Of a stretch of 64,000 bases of DNA, positions 10,698 to 21,746 are shown piece after piece; position 1 is the stretch's first letter, and every line of letters starts with the position of its first letter. Both the position numbers and the translations under genes were made by a program. Below the pieces are notes generated by a model. The model was given only the letters and a program-made list of their open reading frames with translations, ran no database searches and had not been told where the DNA came from. Source of the DNA: Ophiostoma sp. CBS 140.51 (lineage: Eukaryota > Ascomycota > Sordariomycetes > Ophiostomatales > Ophiostomataceae); the NCBI GenBank assembly GCA_029298735.1, contig JANSLP010000054.1, positions 88,664 to 152,663 of the forward strand, written 5' to 3'.

Positions 10698-13598
10698 GAT
10701 GGGCAAATGTGTTTTTTTTTGAGGTAAAAGGGGGAGAGAATGCGTTTGCGGTGTTGCTTGATGCTCTGATGAGAAAAAACTGCGGGGTAGGAGCTGGAAG
10801 GCTTTTTAGAGGAAGCGCGTCACTGTTAGCGAAATGCAGAGCTTGATGTATTTGAAGCCTGGCGCGAGGCGGCGAGAGGATGAAGACAGGACAATGTTTA
10901 CCTGGAGATATGCGGTTTATTCGGAAATTCGGAGAATGTCTAGGGAAGAAGAGAAGAAAGGAGAAGAGAGAAAGAGAAGAAAGGAAAGAAGGAGAAGGAA
11001 AATAGACGAAGAATGGAGACTGGAGAAAGAAGGCCGAGGCGATCAGAATTAAGGCAGGAGAGACCGAGGCGGGGGACTAGCGACAGTGGCAAGCCAAACG
11101 TTGGGGTGCTGTTGATTGTCATAACACGTCTTAATTCCCCGTACTTTACAGCGTGGACCAGGTGGGAACATACGTGTAAGGAAAGCGCAAGGGGAAAACA
11201 CCTCGAATAATAGCGGGGTCCTTCTTCACTCTGCCTCTATTTTTTCCGTGACGCCAACGCCGCGCCGGCCGAGCCAAAATGTCTCCCCTTTGCAACTTCC
11301 TTGCTGGGGACTTTGCATGTGCCTGGGGCCCGTGGCCGCTCTTGCTCTTGCTATGGGACCGCTTCACACCTGACAGTAGGAGCGACCTACCACCGTTTTG
11401 GTCACACATATTGTGGACAACTAACACAAGCATGCTCCTTTCCTTGTCCCCATGGTTGCCCTCCATTGCTCCTTCCCTTCATCCCGCACTCCATACACAC
11501 ACCTCCCACGTCCGCATTCACCATTTTGTAATTCTCTTGCCTAACCAGCCGTCTCTGCATTTGCTTGACCATTTTCTCCTGCCGCCCCTGTATCGCCTCT
11601 CGCGCTACAGTCGCGCCTGCTAAATTCATCCAGTTGTTCCGTAACCTAAAGACGACTACGATATACGGCAGAAGCGGATGTGGAAGTGGCGGTAGGTACA
11701 TATCAGATGGTGTCCGTAAACGGTAGTCCGATTCCAACTGCAATACCGTTTGATACGAAGTAGAGTAAGCAGAACGGCGGGCCTATCTAACGCTGAGCGC
11801 CCCTGACCAACAGGCAAAGTACGCCAACAAGGGGCGCTTTCGTCATCCTCACCAACACATCCCAAAATTGGCACCAAAATGTCTTACTCTGACCTTTCAC
11901 AAAACCATATCCCGAACTGCCCTGTTGAATCAAGCAACTACTCACATCAACTGCCCGGCGAGATAGTACGGCTGTTCGATACATACCCCTAGCCGTCGTG
12001 CTGCTGTTCTGCCCGATCTCTCCCGTTTGCGATCTTGATATCGCGAGCATCCGTGAAAAGCTACTCGCGCCAGCCAACAAAAAGCGTCCACGACTTCGCT
12101 TAGGAGATAACTGACAACCGACACTTACTAGAAAATACTCGCAATATCCGAGTTTCCTGTGCTTGTTTTCGTCGCGGCCGGCGACGCTCCGTGGAACGAC
12201 TTCTCCCGACTACACTTGCCGAAATATACGCCGTTCCGAGAAAGTATCAACATATATCCCAGGGCACCGGTCTACACCGGCTAGGGTGTCTCCAGTTCCT
12301 CTTGCCTTGAATCTATATACGGAGTGTCCCTATTGGCTCTCCTGAGCCTCACCTCGCGACCTCGCGCCTAGCTTCCTTTTTTCTGCTCCAGCGGCCTGGC
12401 CCTCTCCGGGAGCCTTGTCTTGTTTTCTTGGACTCCTTGGGACTTTAATGGACTTTACTAGACCTCTCTGTACTTGTTGGGTCCAATAATCGTGGCGTAC
12501 GCGAAATCGCGAAATCTGGCCGGCACCGCGCAAAAAGAGCCATCCTCGGCTGGTTCGGGACCTGTCGGAAGCCGGTCCGACTTTGACACGAGATATCAAT
12601 GTGTGCAATTCACTATTGAGAAACGAGGCAAGGCTGACAGTTTTCGTAAAATCGTTTTAGGCGGGAGTTTTAATTGATCCCAGAAATGTAAAATCCATTT
12701 GCGACTTTTGTCTTGCATATCGAACACGTCTGGTGTCATCACTGACGTCTGATATTCACGTGCAAATCCGGGCGCCATGTGAATTTGGCCACCACCACCC
12801 GGGGGGTGGAGGGCTCCATAATAATACCGTTGGGTCCTGGCTCGCCGAGTGCGAGTGCACGGTCTCCAACCAGGGGGTTTCTTTGTCGAAGAAGTTGGAG
12901 AGAGTGCATTGGGGAAAGATGAGCAGACCATTTGACATTTGCTGGTGGCATTCTGTCTTCAAGCTTGTGATAAGGTGGCCGCCTCGCAATCCTGTGATAG
13001 CCATGATTGTTGACATAACAGTCAACGCTCTGACCATCGAAACAGATCGCAATGGATCGCAACATATCGCAACAGGTCGGACTCGGCCAGTCATTCCTCA
13101 CTCATTCAACACTTGCATCGTCAAGTTCGTGTCTTGATTTTTGTGAAGATTTCAATTTTTTTAGTCCAATTTTGCTATTTGATTTCATGAAAACGATCCG
13201 GTTCTCATCCCAGGGCCCCTTTCTGATTTGGTTTTTCTGTTTTCCCTGTCCCAGTCCCAGCAACAATACTTCTCTTCGCGAGGAGATGTGCAGGACACGA
13301 GCAGACCTTTCCCCCGCTTGGGAGAAGGAGAAAGGGTGGAGGAGAGAACATTGGTGATGTAACACAATAGTTCGTCCTCCCTCCCTCCCAATATGCCAAA
13401 GTATGTGAGAGAACCGTTGGTTTTGTTTTCTCTCCCATTTTTCTCTTTTTCGAGGTTTTGCTTTGCCAGCCCGGAAACCGTACACCGTCATCAAACACAC
13501 ACACACATCAGATATATGCAACAACAGCAACAACGAACATTACATGTCGTTCCACCCCGCACGCTCCTTTTTAAGCCAAAATACCAGCATCACCCTCT
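10698..13598. other. 2.9 kb gene-free stretch upstream of malate dehydrogenase
   Basis: The right part, up to 13598, lies beyond the 3' end of eL28, and the left part is the malate dehydrogenase promoter. A purine-rich block (GAGAAGAAAGG-like) lies at about 10930-11070. Between 12596 and 13137 several frames on both strands are open at once, but I recognise nothing in any of them. No RNA gene was seen. Confidence 0.45.
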
Positions 13599-14670
13599 TT
13601 ACGAGGACTCAGCGGCCTTCTGGGCGGCCTTGCCGCGGAGCTTGGGCTCGGGGTCGGCTTTGACGGGGCGCTGCGAGCGGCGGATAGCAGAGGCGCGGGA
13701 GACGGCAGCGGCGCGCAGGTCAGCACGGTAGCCGGTCTTGGCGACCATGGTGGCGACGGAGCGGTAGGTCCTGGTTTGGTTAGTATACTGACGTACACCA
13801 TTGACATGCTGGTACCATTGACATGCTGGTGGAGGACTGGTTGCAACTCACTTTCTTGCGGACTTGTTGGCACCCTGGTTGGAGGTGGTGCGGCCAGCGG
13901 CGGGCTTGTTGCCAGCCTTGGTCTTGGAGATGACCGAGACACCACCCTCCTTGTTGGCGACAACACCGACGGCCTTGACGGATATGTTAGTCTTGACGTC
14001 TCTCTTTCCAATGGTTCACTCTCTGTGACGCAATGCGACCATCAATCTCTTATTGTCAGTCTCCTCCAAGATCAATACCACGGGCGCATCGGCTTCGGTC
14101 GTCGTTGAGTTGCAGTCGTCGTATAGTCGTAAAGCAGATAGAGAGTCTAACCGTCCGTGGTATCGTGGAGAAGACTAGCAGTGATAGAAAGCTGGTCGTA
14201 TTGCGCATCGTCGAAACTTCATCATCTCGGATGTCCCTCGATCGAGTTGATCCTCCCCAAAATCAAAATCGTACCTTGTCGTTGACGAAACCGGCGTACT
14301 GTAAAAGTTGACGTTAGTTTCTGCATGCAATTGACCAAAAAATCTTCGATCGCCGCGAATCCAGCGATTCTCTCGACATCGTGGTGTTTGTTCGATCAGT
14401 TCGTACCTTGCGGCTGTTGACGTTCAGCAGGTTAAGGGGGTCGCGCGAGAACTGGACCTTGGCGTTCTTGGTGCGCTTGACCAGGAACGAGTTCTGGTCG
14501 CCTAAAGATAATAAAAGTCAGATCGTTGTTCGTCGTCGTGCATTCCTTCGTGTCTATAGCCTCCTCGTCCTCGTTCTGTTCTCGATCTTCAATCTCTCGC
14601 TCGGGATGGATGGTGTTGACATACGGACGATCTCCCAGACCAGGTCAGCCGAAACGTTGGGGGTAGTCAT
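13599..14670 (-). CDS. RPL28: 60S ribosomal protein eL28
   Basis: This is a structural protein of the large ribosomal subunit, the eL28 family (animal RPL28, not yeast Rpl28/uL15; S. cerevisiae lacks it). Five minus-strand exons are supported: 14670-14625, 14501-14407, 14298-14275, 13973-13852 and 13770-13599, giving 152 residues. The N-terminus contains SADLVWEIVR, followed by DQNSFLVKRT, then FSRDPLNLLNVNSRKYAGFVN and a basic C-terminal half, all in family order. Exon 3 is only 24 nt. All introns have GT donors and AG acceptors, with CTAAC or CTGAC branch points near the 3' end. Five exons in a short ribosomal protein gene is normal in filamentous fungi. Intron 4 holds a 17-nt tandem duplication, described separately. 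Confidence 0.95.
13798..13831 (+). repeat. 17-nt tandem duplication inside an eL28 intron
   Basis: CCATTGACATGCTGGT followed by A or G occurs twice head to tail (13798-13814 and 13815-13831). It lies wholly within the fourth intron of the eL28 gene, so the protein is unaffected. It looks like a recent slippage duplication. Confidence 0.9.
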
Positions 14671-15539
14671 TTTGAATGTGTGGTGGTTTTTTGTTGATTT
14701 TTGGAGAAAAACTGAACAAATGGGCGTAAAATCGTGATGATGTCGTGAACGTTGCAAAGAGGGAGCTTTTCGTCGACTATCTCGAAATTTCGCTAACTAA
14801 TTTTTTTCCCACTCGATTTTCCGCCTACAGGCTTGGTTGGGCCCCTCTCTCACAGCAAACACCACCAATCCCGCGCGCTGTAGCGCAGCTGGGGCAGTCC
14901 AATTTTTTCACCCATTCATTCAAGTTTGTGGGTTCGTCAGTTATCCACTTCAGGGCAAGTATTTTCTTTCATCCGGTATGCATTTAGGAGGCAGAGACTG
15001 CATTAAATGCATATCTCAAACTTAATGATATATGCGAGCTGACATAAACATTAACGAGAGGCTGAATTTACGCGCCAAGACGACGCGCGTAAAAGAGGGG
15101 CTTACTAAGATCTGCAACCTGAGGCAAGCCTGCTGCGAAACGCTGTATGCGGCGCAATACTGGCTCCTTTCTCCCTCGTAAGACGGGCCTGCGTCACCCC
15201 ATCTAACACTGCCTCGTCTTTCTTTGTTTCGTTGGCAAGCCAGATACCAACGCGTCCTCCCGTTTCTCGTCTATTCGAGTGAGATTTTGACAGTTTTGAC
15301 TTTTCGTTTTATTCTTCATCCCTCTGCGGAGACTCTCATGGCCTAAGAAGCTTCTGTCCCTCGGGGTCACAGGCGACGCTCTTCCCACGATTTTTACTAC
15401 CGGTTTCAGCTCCTACCCTCCGAGACATCCGACTTTGGACGACCGTTTTTGCTCAACAAGCTAAATACGAAGCTTCGTCGGCCACTTAATTACTCCCTTA
15501 ACACCACACCACTCAGTCGCCGCATCTATACCCCTCGCC
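14671..15539. other. Divergent intergenic region eL28 / DUF2015 gene
   Basis: About 870 bases with promoters for both flanking genes. The sequence is T/C-rich near the DUF2015 start. I see no clear TATA box and no gene. Confidence 0.45.
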
Positions 15540-15962
15540 ATGGCTCTCTTCCTCTACGGCCTCGCGCTGCTCGTCATCGTCGCAGGCTCCGTCCTTTACT
15601 GGACCCGCCAGCGCTGGATCGCGCCGCTCGTCGCAACCGTCCAGTCCGCCACCGACAGCATCTCCGACCGCCTCTCTTCTATTCGGTCGCCCTTCTCCTA
15701 TACCCGCCTGCCCTCTACGTTCGCAGGCGACGCCGAAGCCGGCCTGTCCAGCAGCACCTTTGACCTGGCCGGCAATGTCGAGGGCGGCGACAGCCGCGCC
15801 GGTCTGGACGATGCCAGCAAGGCCGCGATCCTCAAGATTATGAAGAAGCGCCGGCTTCCTTTTGACGAGGCGCGCCGTGTGTACATGGAGCAGCGGTTCA
15901 AGGACAACGGTATTGGCGCCGATGGCCGGCCGCGGGATCCCAAGTTTGTGAGCTTCTCGTAA
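15540..15962 (+). CDS. DUF2015 family small membrane-anchored protein
   Basis: This intronless gene encodes 140 residues of the fungal-specific DUF2015 family, function unknown. Residues 1-22 (beginning MALFLYGLALLVIVAG) form a single hydrophobic N-terminal segment, probably a signal anchor. The middle contains the conserved acidic segment TFDLAGNVEGGDSRAGLDD at about 78-96. The C-terminal block KAAILKIMKKRRLPFDEARR and NGIGADGRPRDPKFVSFS is the family signature and ends exactly at the stop codon, as in family members. The start is the first ATG and begins the hydrophobic anchor. Topology is inferred from the sequence; no enzymatic motif is visible. Confidence 0.88.
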   Translation: MALFLYGLALLVIVAGSVLYWTRQRWIAPLVATVQSATDSISDRLSSIRSPFSYTRLPSTFAGDAEAGLSSSTFDLAGNVEGGDSRAGLDDASKAAILKIMKKRRLPFDEARRVYMEQRFKDNGIGADGRPRDPKFVSFS

Positions 15963-17305
15963 AAGAAGAGGCACGGCACAGTTTAACAGCGAGGGAACGA
16001 GAAAGAGGAGGTGCTCTAGACCGGGAGATAACTACGAAACCTGTGATCCGAGCACACTTCAGGCATGCCGAGCGGTGAACTGCACGAATATACGAGCAAC
16101 ATACGCCAGCTGCGACTCCGAACCCGACCTGTCAACCGACAACCAACATTCATTTATATTTCCTTATTCTCTATCATCGTTTTAGTACCCTTCGTTCATT
16201 TTCTTGCGTCGTTTTTCTTTGTCTTTTTTTTTTCTTTCCCTATTCTCTATTTTATTCTTGGCGAAGCAATTGTTTGCCGTTTGGCCTTTTCATTTCTTAT
16301 TTCATATGTCATATGCGGGCGTTTTTCATGCAGGGACTTTAATCAAGGGGCTTTGCCGTTGGAAGGCAAGAGTATACATTTTATCTGGCTTCACATGCCA
16401 TTGAAAACAGCGTGGAGAGGCTGGGATATTAAGGATAGTGATACATATCCATTCAAACAACATCACATTCTGGTCTGAGGACCAAAACAATAACTGAGAA
16501 TGCTGAAGGAGGAGCGTCTGTTGAGTAGCGTTTTGTTGCTTTCCATTTATTCTCTGCAATTCATTACCTCAAGCGAACAATATACTACTTGTTTACTGCC
16601 TACCCATTTGACGTTCTTGCGTGTGTGCAAACTTTAAAATAGGGAATTCAGCCCTTTAAGCCTCGCCGTTACAACTCATGTTGTCAGCAAGTACTAAACC
16701 AAACAAAGGGCATATGTCTTCTTTACCGGGGCAATTTAATGGCTTTCACAGTATATAGATGGGAGATCGGTCTTCTCGTAATATCTTATTTCATTTCTTA
16801 TTATTTTTCAGTGACAACTGCCAACAAGCCCGAATGTCCAAATATAAAAAAACGCCAACTTCCAATGACTGACGAATACAAAAAGTGGGATGAGTGTAAA
16901 AAAAAAGGGAATATTAAAACTAATAGATGGCCAAAGTACTACGACCGACGATGGCAACAATTAAAGAGAAAGGGGGAAATATGAAATATGAAAAGGGGGA
17001 AAGATGTAAGCAAAAAGACTATGTACAGGACATACTCGGGGGCAATGAACACTTTATAAAACATGGGGGGCTTTTTCTGTCGTAACAACTCTTGGTAAAA
17101 GAGTATAAAATGTGTGCTCGAATGAGCCTTTTTAAATGGAAGGGGGGAGAAAGGTGGAACAATGTCCCTAGTCCGTCAGAAGACAGACTATAGATGCAAA
17201 TGTGGTTGTGGAGGGTGAAGAGGGAAAACAGAGGCTATGAAGAGTTCCGCAGGCGTGTTTAGAATACGAATAACGTGGCTCCCACCTGGCAGATCTGCTT
17301 CTCGT
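15963..17305. other. 1.3 kb convergent intergenic stretch, partly AT-rich
   Basis: The DUF2015 and ERG3 genes converge on this stretch, so it should contain two 3' ends. The part from about 16540 to 17110 is clearly more AT-rich than its neighbours. It holds an 81-codon open frame (16739-16984, plus) with a hydrophobic N-terminus and two cysteines. I do not call this a gene, because its codon use is unlike every confident gene here. Confidence 0.4.
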
Positions 17306-18431
17306 TTACCGCGTCTTCTTGGTCTCGGCAGGGTCTACCGGGTCGTAGACACGGTCGTCGTCGCCCTCGACGTCCTTGACAATAATCTCCATCTCCTTGA
17401 CCTGCTTCTTCCAGGTGTCCTTGCTCATCTTGGTCTTCTTGTCGAAGAGCTCCTGCTCGGGCTCGCGGTAGCTGCCGCCCAGGCGGTCCCAGAGAGTAAA
17501 GTACTGGCCGTAGTTGTAATTGAAGGCCAGGTGGTGGATGCTATGGCAGGCGGCGCCGTTGATCACCGGGTTGTTGGAGACGTACTCGCCGTCGTGAATC
17601 ATAATGGTCCAGAAGTTGATGAAGATGAAGAGGAACAGATAGGCCCACTTCTGCAACGGGAAGAACAACGGGAAGAAGTGGTAGGGCAGGCTCTGCATCC
17701 AGCCGTCGACGGGGTGGAAGGCGTAGGAAGCGTAGGGGGTAGGCATGATCCACTTGTGGTGCGGCTTGTGCAGGTGCTTGTAGATGCGCGGGTGGTGCAG
17801 GCCGCGGTGGATAAAGTAGACGAACATGTCGGTGAAGAAGAGGAACAGGGGAATCTGCGCAATGTCGTACCAGCGGCCCGGGCCCTCGGAGGTGCGCTCG
17901 TACATTTTGCAGTAGCCGAGCACCTCGGCGAGGAAGAAGGGCGCGGTCAGCAGCGCCATGATGGGCATGGCGACGTTGGCCTGATACATCTCGAGCCAGA
18001 CCTGATTCTTGAGGTATTTGGGGTGCTCCATGGTCTTCTTGTCGAAGATGAAGACATAGGAGAGGGTCGAGAACATGAAGTAGGTCAACAGACCAAAGAA
18101 CCTAGCGGGAGGAGTGTGCGTTAGCAAGGTGGTCGTGGTCTATCATGACCGTGGAGGGAGGTTCAGGCAGCTCAGCTTACCATGTAATCAAGAAGAGGGA
18201 GAAATATTGGCGGAAGATATTGTCGCGCGGCACGGAGGTCTCGTATGCATAGCGCGACGGCTCCAGGGTGAAGAGGAAGCTGGAGGGCTCATACTGCCAC
18301 GTCGAAAAGGTCTGCGGCGCGGTGCCATTGGTGCCGTAACCGGCCTTGTATGCGGCGGCGGCGGGCGGGAAGATGGCAGAGTAGCAGTAGTCGAACACGA
18401 ACGTGTCCATCAGCTCGAGAGCAATATCCAT
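17306..18431 (-). CDS. ERG3: C-5 sterol desaturase
   Basis: This ER membrane non-haem di-iron enzyme introduces the C-5 double bond in ergosterol synthesis. Two minus-strand exons, 18431-18181 and 18101-17306, give 348 residues. The intron restores W84 and joins FLITW to FFGLL. The three histidine clusters of the fatty-acid hydroxylase/sterol desaturase superfamily are present: H182RGLHH187, H195KPHH199 and H270SIHH274, the last followed by the characteristic NYNYGQYFTLWDR. Hydrophobic segments lie at about 75-103, 128-147, 164-181 and 232-250. The C-terminus is basic and acidic (DVEGDDDRVYDPVDPAETKK). Length matches fungal Erg3 (about 340-380). Loss or change of this enzyme alters azole and polyene response in other fungi; nothing here looks defective. 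Filamentous fungi often have a second paralogue, not seen in this window. Confidence 0.95.
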
Positions 18432-20631
18432 GGCGGCCGAGGAGGGGCGCTGAAAGGCGCGACGACGAGAGGTAGAAAGGGAATGTGTTAAACGAGATGT
18501 TCACGCGCCCAATCGCAAAGAGTGTCGCAGTCCAAAAGTGAGGGGGGTTCAGTCAAGAACGGCGCAAACAATTGGAACGTAGGAAAAGGAGGTCGGCCCT
18601 GAGGAAGGAAAAGGAGAGAAGGCGGTCGATCCGATATAAAGGAGACAAAAGACGCGCTCCAAGACGAAAGAGAAGGATGTCGAGAGATGGTGTTGTCGGT
18701 GGAGAAAAGACGAGGAAGAAAAAAGGAAGAAAAGAGAGTTGACGCCGAAAGGCGGAGAAGAGGGAGGGAGAGGAAAGGGAAGTGTGGTTGTGGTGGTGGT
18801 GGTGGTGGTGGTAGTGCGACGATTTGGTATTATATGATGCTGAAAACGCCGTGTGGGTGGCGGACTGTAGAAATCTCCGCGCAGGTCCAGCAAAAAACGA
18901 GCCCCAAGCAAAAAAGTTTCGGGGTGGGCTCGCTGTTCGTACTCGTAATTTTGAGGGACCCTCTTTTCCCCTTGTCCCCTTCCTTTTTGGGATTATCAGA
19001 TCTGAATGACAACCAAACGGCTTCTTTCCCCTGGAACTTCTGTGGTAAATGTTAGAACAGCGCGCGCACTGTGCTCGCTCAGGGTCGGAGTAGCGAGTTT
19101 GTCGGAGTTAACCTGTGCTGAACAGACCTTGGGACAGTGCAATAGTCCGCGGGCGACAGAAGTCAATTCCAGAGTGTGTCTTGGCGTTTTCCCGCTTTCA
19201 CGTTTCCACGCCTGCCACTCAGAAAAAGATGGTGTGTTGCCCTGAACGCTCACCGCCCGTGACTCCTTCCCGCACAGGCTTGTTCACAAGGGGAGCCAAT
19301 TGCCAACAGGCGCGGCACCAGGTGCAGCAAAAGCGATTCAGTTTTGCGACGGGAATTGCTGTAAACACACTGTGGCGCAAAGTTAATTTGCACGGTGCAA
19401 TCTGGTCAAAGTGGTCGAGGAAAGGGCAAACGGCTGAGATAGCGAAGAGGGAAGGCGTGTTTGTCGCACGAGATTGTTCGAGCAGGAAACAGCAGATCTC
19501 AGTTACCCAAAGAGGAAGTGACGACTGTAAGGACGACCGGAGAGTAAGTGAGATGGGACAAACCCCGAGAGAATGTGAGAATATGTGCTATGCAGAGTGA
19601 GAGCCGGGGGAAAGCGAATAGGCATGAACAAACACCAGAAAGCCCGTGCAAGATCGGATGCACCGGGCTCTTATACAACCGCAAAAGATATATTTGTTTA
19701 TGAGGCCTCACACTCGGTGTTCGACTTCGAGCGATCATAGGCTGAGAAAGGGAAACTGCAAACAGAAACAAGAAGAGCTCCAATAAAATCAGATGACGGT
19801 CGCTCTTTCCTCCTGTTTACCCCATGTTTTCTCGGCTGTTTTCCCCTGTAAATGGGACGGCTTTAGGGCTCTTCAGTAGGTAGTAATCAAAGAACAAAGA
19901 AGGAAGCTCATTCCGGTGGACTTGCCCGCCGCTCTTTCTGTCTTTGAATATCGTACGCGTAAAAGAGGGCCGCTCAACCTACGATGCGCGCGCGTTTGCT
20001 TGTCTTGCTTGTCTGCCCGCCCTCGTACTCGGGGTTGATTTTGCCCCAACGGGCAGCGCTAAGTCGCTGCACCACCGGACGGAAAGGCCAACAGCCGGTA
20101 CACCAAAAGCGCAGGTTGTTGCGGACGAAATGGCGTGGTTCTCCAAATGGCATGCACGAGCCAGGAGAGAAAAAAAAAGCGTTGGGGTGGGGCCGCCCCC
20201 TTTAGAATTATGGGGTCGTTTTTATGGGGTTGCTGGAAATTGGGATCGAGAAGGCGACTGGGCGATTATTCTGGAATGGCAGGAGCAATTGGCAGGCTGC
20301 ATATCACAGGGAAGGAAGCTTCGACATGACATGACGGCAGACGCCGAATGATGGAAAGAGACGGTGAGTTTTCGACAAATTTGTACTTTGTATCTAATAA
20401 AACATATATGGCCGTAAAATAGGTAGGATGAAAAAGAACCCTGCTCAAAGTGAGACCAGGAACTCGAACGAAAAGAAAAGAATAAATAAACGCCCAGCAC
20501 GATGCCACAAGAAACGAAACGTCTTCCAAGTAACCCTCTTTTGCTGCACGGATCTCAATATGTACATATCACAGCAAAATACGGAGTAGATCAACCTCAC
20601 CACTGCCAAGGCCTTGCAATAAACAAGAAAC
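18432..20631. other. 2.2 kb stretch between ERG3 and the DUF3328 gene
   Basis: The ERG3 promoter is on the left and the 3' end of the DUF3328 gene on the right. The stretch contains a (TGG)7 microsatellite at 18791-18811 and one TACGGAGTA copy at 20580-20588. I see no gene. Confidence 0.45.
18791..18811 (+). repeat. (TGG)7 microsatellite
   Basis: Seven uninterrupted TGG units lie in the ERG3 upstream region. Confidence 0.9.
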
Positions 20632-21746
20632 TCATACATTGTGGTCCCAGGCAACCGTGTGCTCGACCGCCCACGCCCGGACAGCCTCAAAGTTGCGGCA
20701 GGTGTGGAGGGTGTTGAAGTCGGGCCAGTAGTCGTCGTCGGGAAACCCGTATTCGGGGAACAACTTGAACGTGAAGATGCCAATGTCGCTCTGGCACATC
20801 AGGTTGGTCCGCAGGGTCTCGATGCAATGGTCTGTTTTTGTTAGCTTCGGAGAGAAAGATGCCGGCCATTCCCTGCGGGTGGATAGCAGCTTAGGCCACT
20901 GGATCTGGAGCTGTACATACCGACATGACCCATCAGGTCCTCCTTGCTCTCGGCACCGCCCACGTCACCGCCGTGCTGCTTGTAATAGTCCCTGTACACC
21001 GCCTGCCGAACAAGGTTGAGACAGTGCAGCTGGTGGAAGACCTCGAGAGCTGCACGGTATCCCACCTCGCCGGTGCGCGGGTGAGTGATCTTGAGCGAGT
21101 TCCGCGGCAGGCCAAGCTTATCGAGCTCCGCCTCTGAGATCATCGTATCTCCGACTGTTATGATGTCAGCATGGGTCATTTTGTCATTTTGTGCTCGCCT
21201 CCCCTTCATCATCTCATCATCCCTCTCTCAAACTCTCTCTTTTACGTCTTCTTTTTCTCTTCTCACAGCCTCTACCCTCCAACTTACTGTCGTTTGCAAT
21301 GTAGTCCCAGGCCAGGTCGACCTCGGGACCAAAGCCAACAAAGGGGCCTTCGACAACGGGCGTCAAATTGCTGAACCGTGTCGTCTCGTACCGAACCGCC
21401 ACCGCAGCGGGAGCTATCACTGTTAGTATCGTCTTTGTTGTTCTATCCTTCGCAGAGTCCGAGAGTACATACAGTATGATGAGTATGCACTGGTGTATGT
21501 GGCATCGTTGGGCTTTGCATTCCGGGCGCAAAAGGACAGCGTGAAGAGCGTCACCGAAGTCGTCAACAGCACCGCGTGGCCGAGCCACATCCAGTGCTTG
21601 GCCAGCCGGTGGCGGACCCGTGGCACAAAGCCGGCCCGCTCCGAGTCCGAGTCCATGCTGAGTGTGCGGGTTGTCGAGCTGAACGTCGAGGAGTCATCGT
21701 CGAGCTTCTCCTCGTCGAGAGGGAGGGAGTGGTAGACCTTTGACAT
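20632..21746 (-). CDS. DUF3328 (UstYa-like) membrane-anchored protein
   Basis: Four minus-strand exons (21746-21473, 21413-21288, 21154-20921, 20831-20632) give 277 residues. A hydrophilic N-terminus of about 50 residues is followed by one membrane segment at about 52-74 (begins HWMWLGHAVLLTTS), then a luminal domain. Both HxxHC motifs that define the family are intact: H174QLHC178 and H210VDHC214, the second assembled across an intron. Known family members include UstYa/UstYb of ustiloxin, which oxidatively cyclise ribosomal peptides, and enzymes for hydroxylation or halogenation in other fungal pathways, so the exact reaction cannot be predicted. The nearest upstream gene, 4.3 kb away and divergent, encodes a secreted multi-repeat protein that could be a peptide precursor. 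Family is certain; substrate is unknown. Confidence 0.9.

Noticed and set aside
12596..13137. Several simultaneously open frames on both strands
   Set aside because: Openness in many frames at once indicates a chance shortage of stops. None of the translations resembles a known family, and no splice-consistent extension was found.
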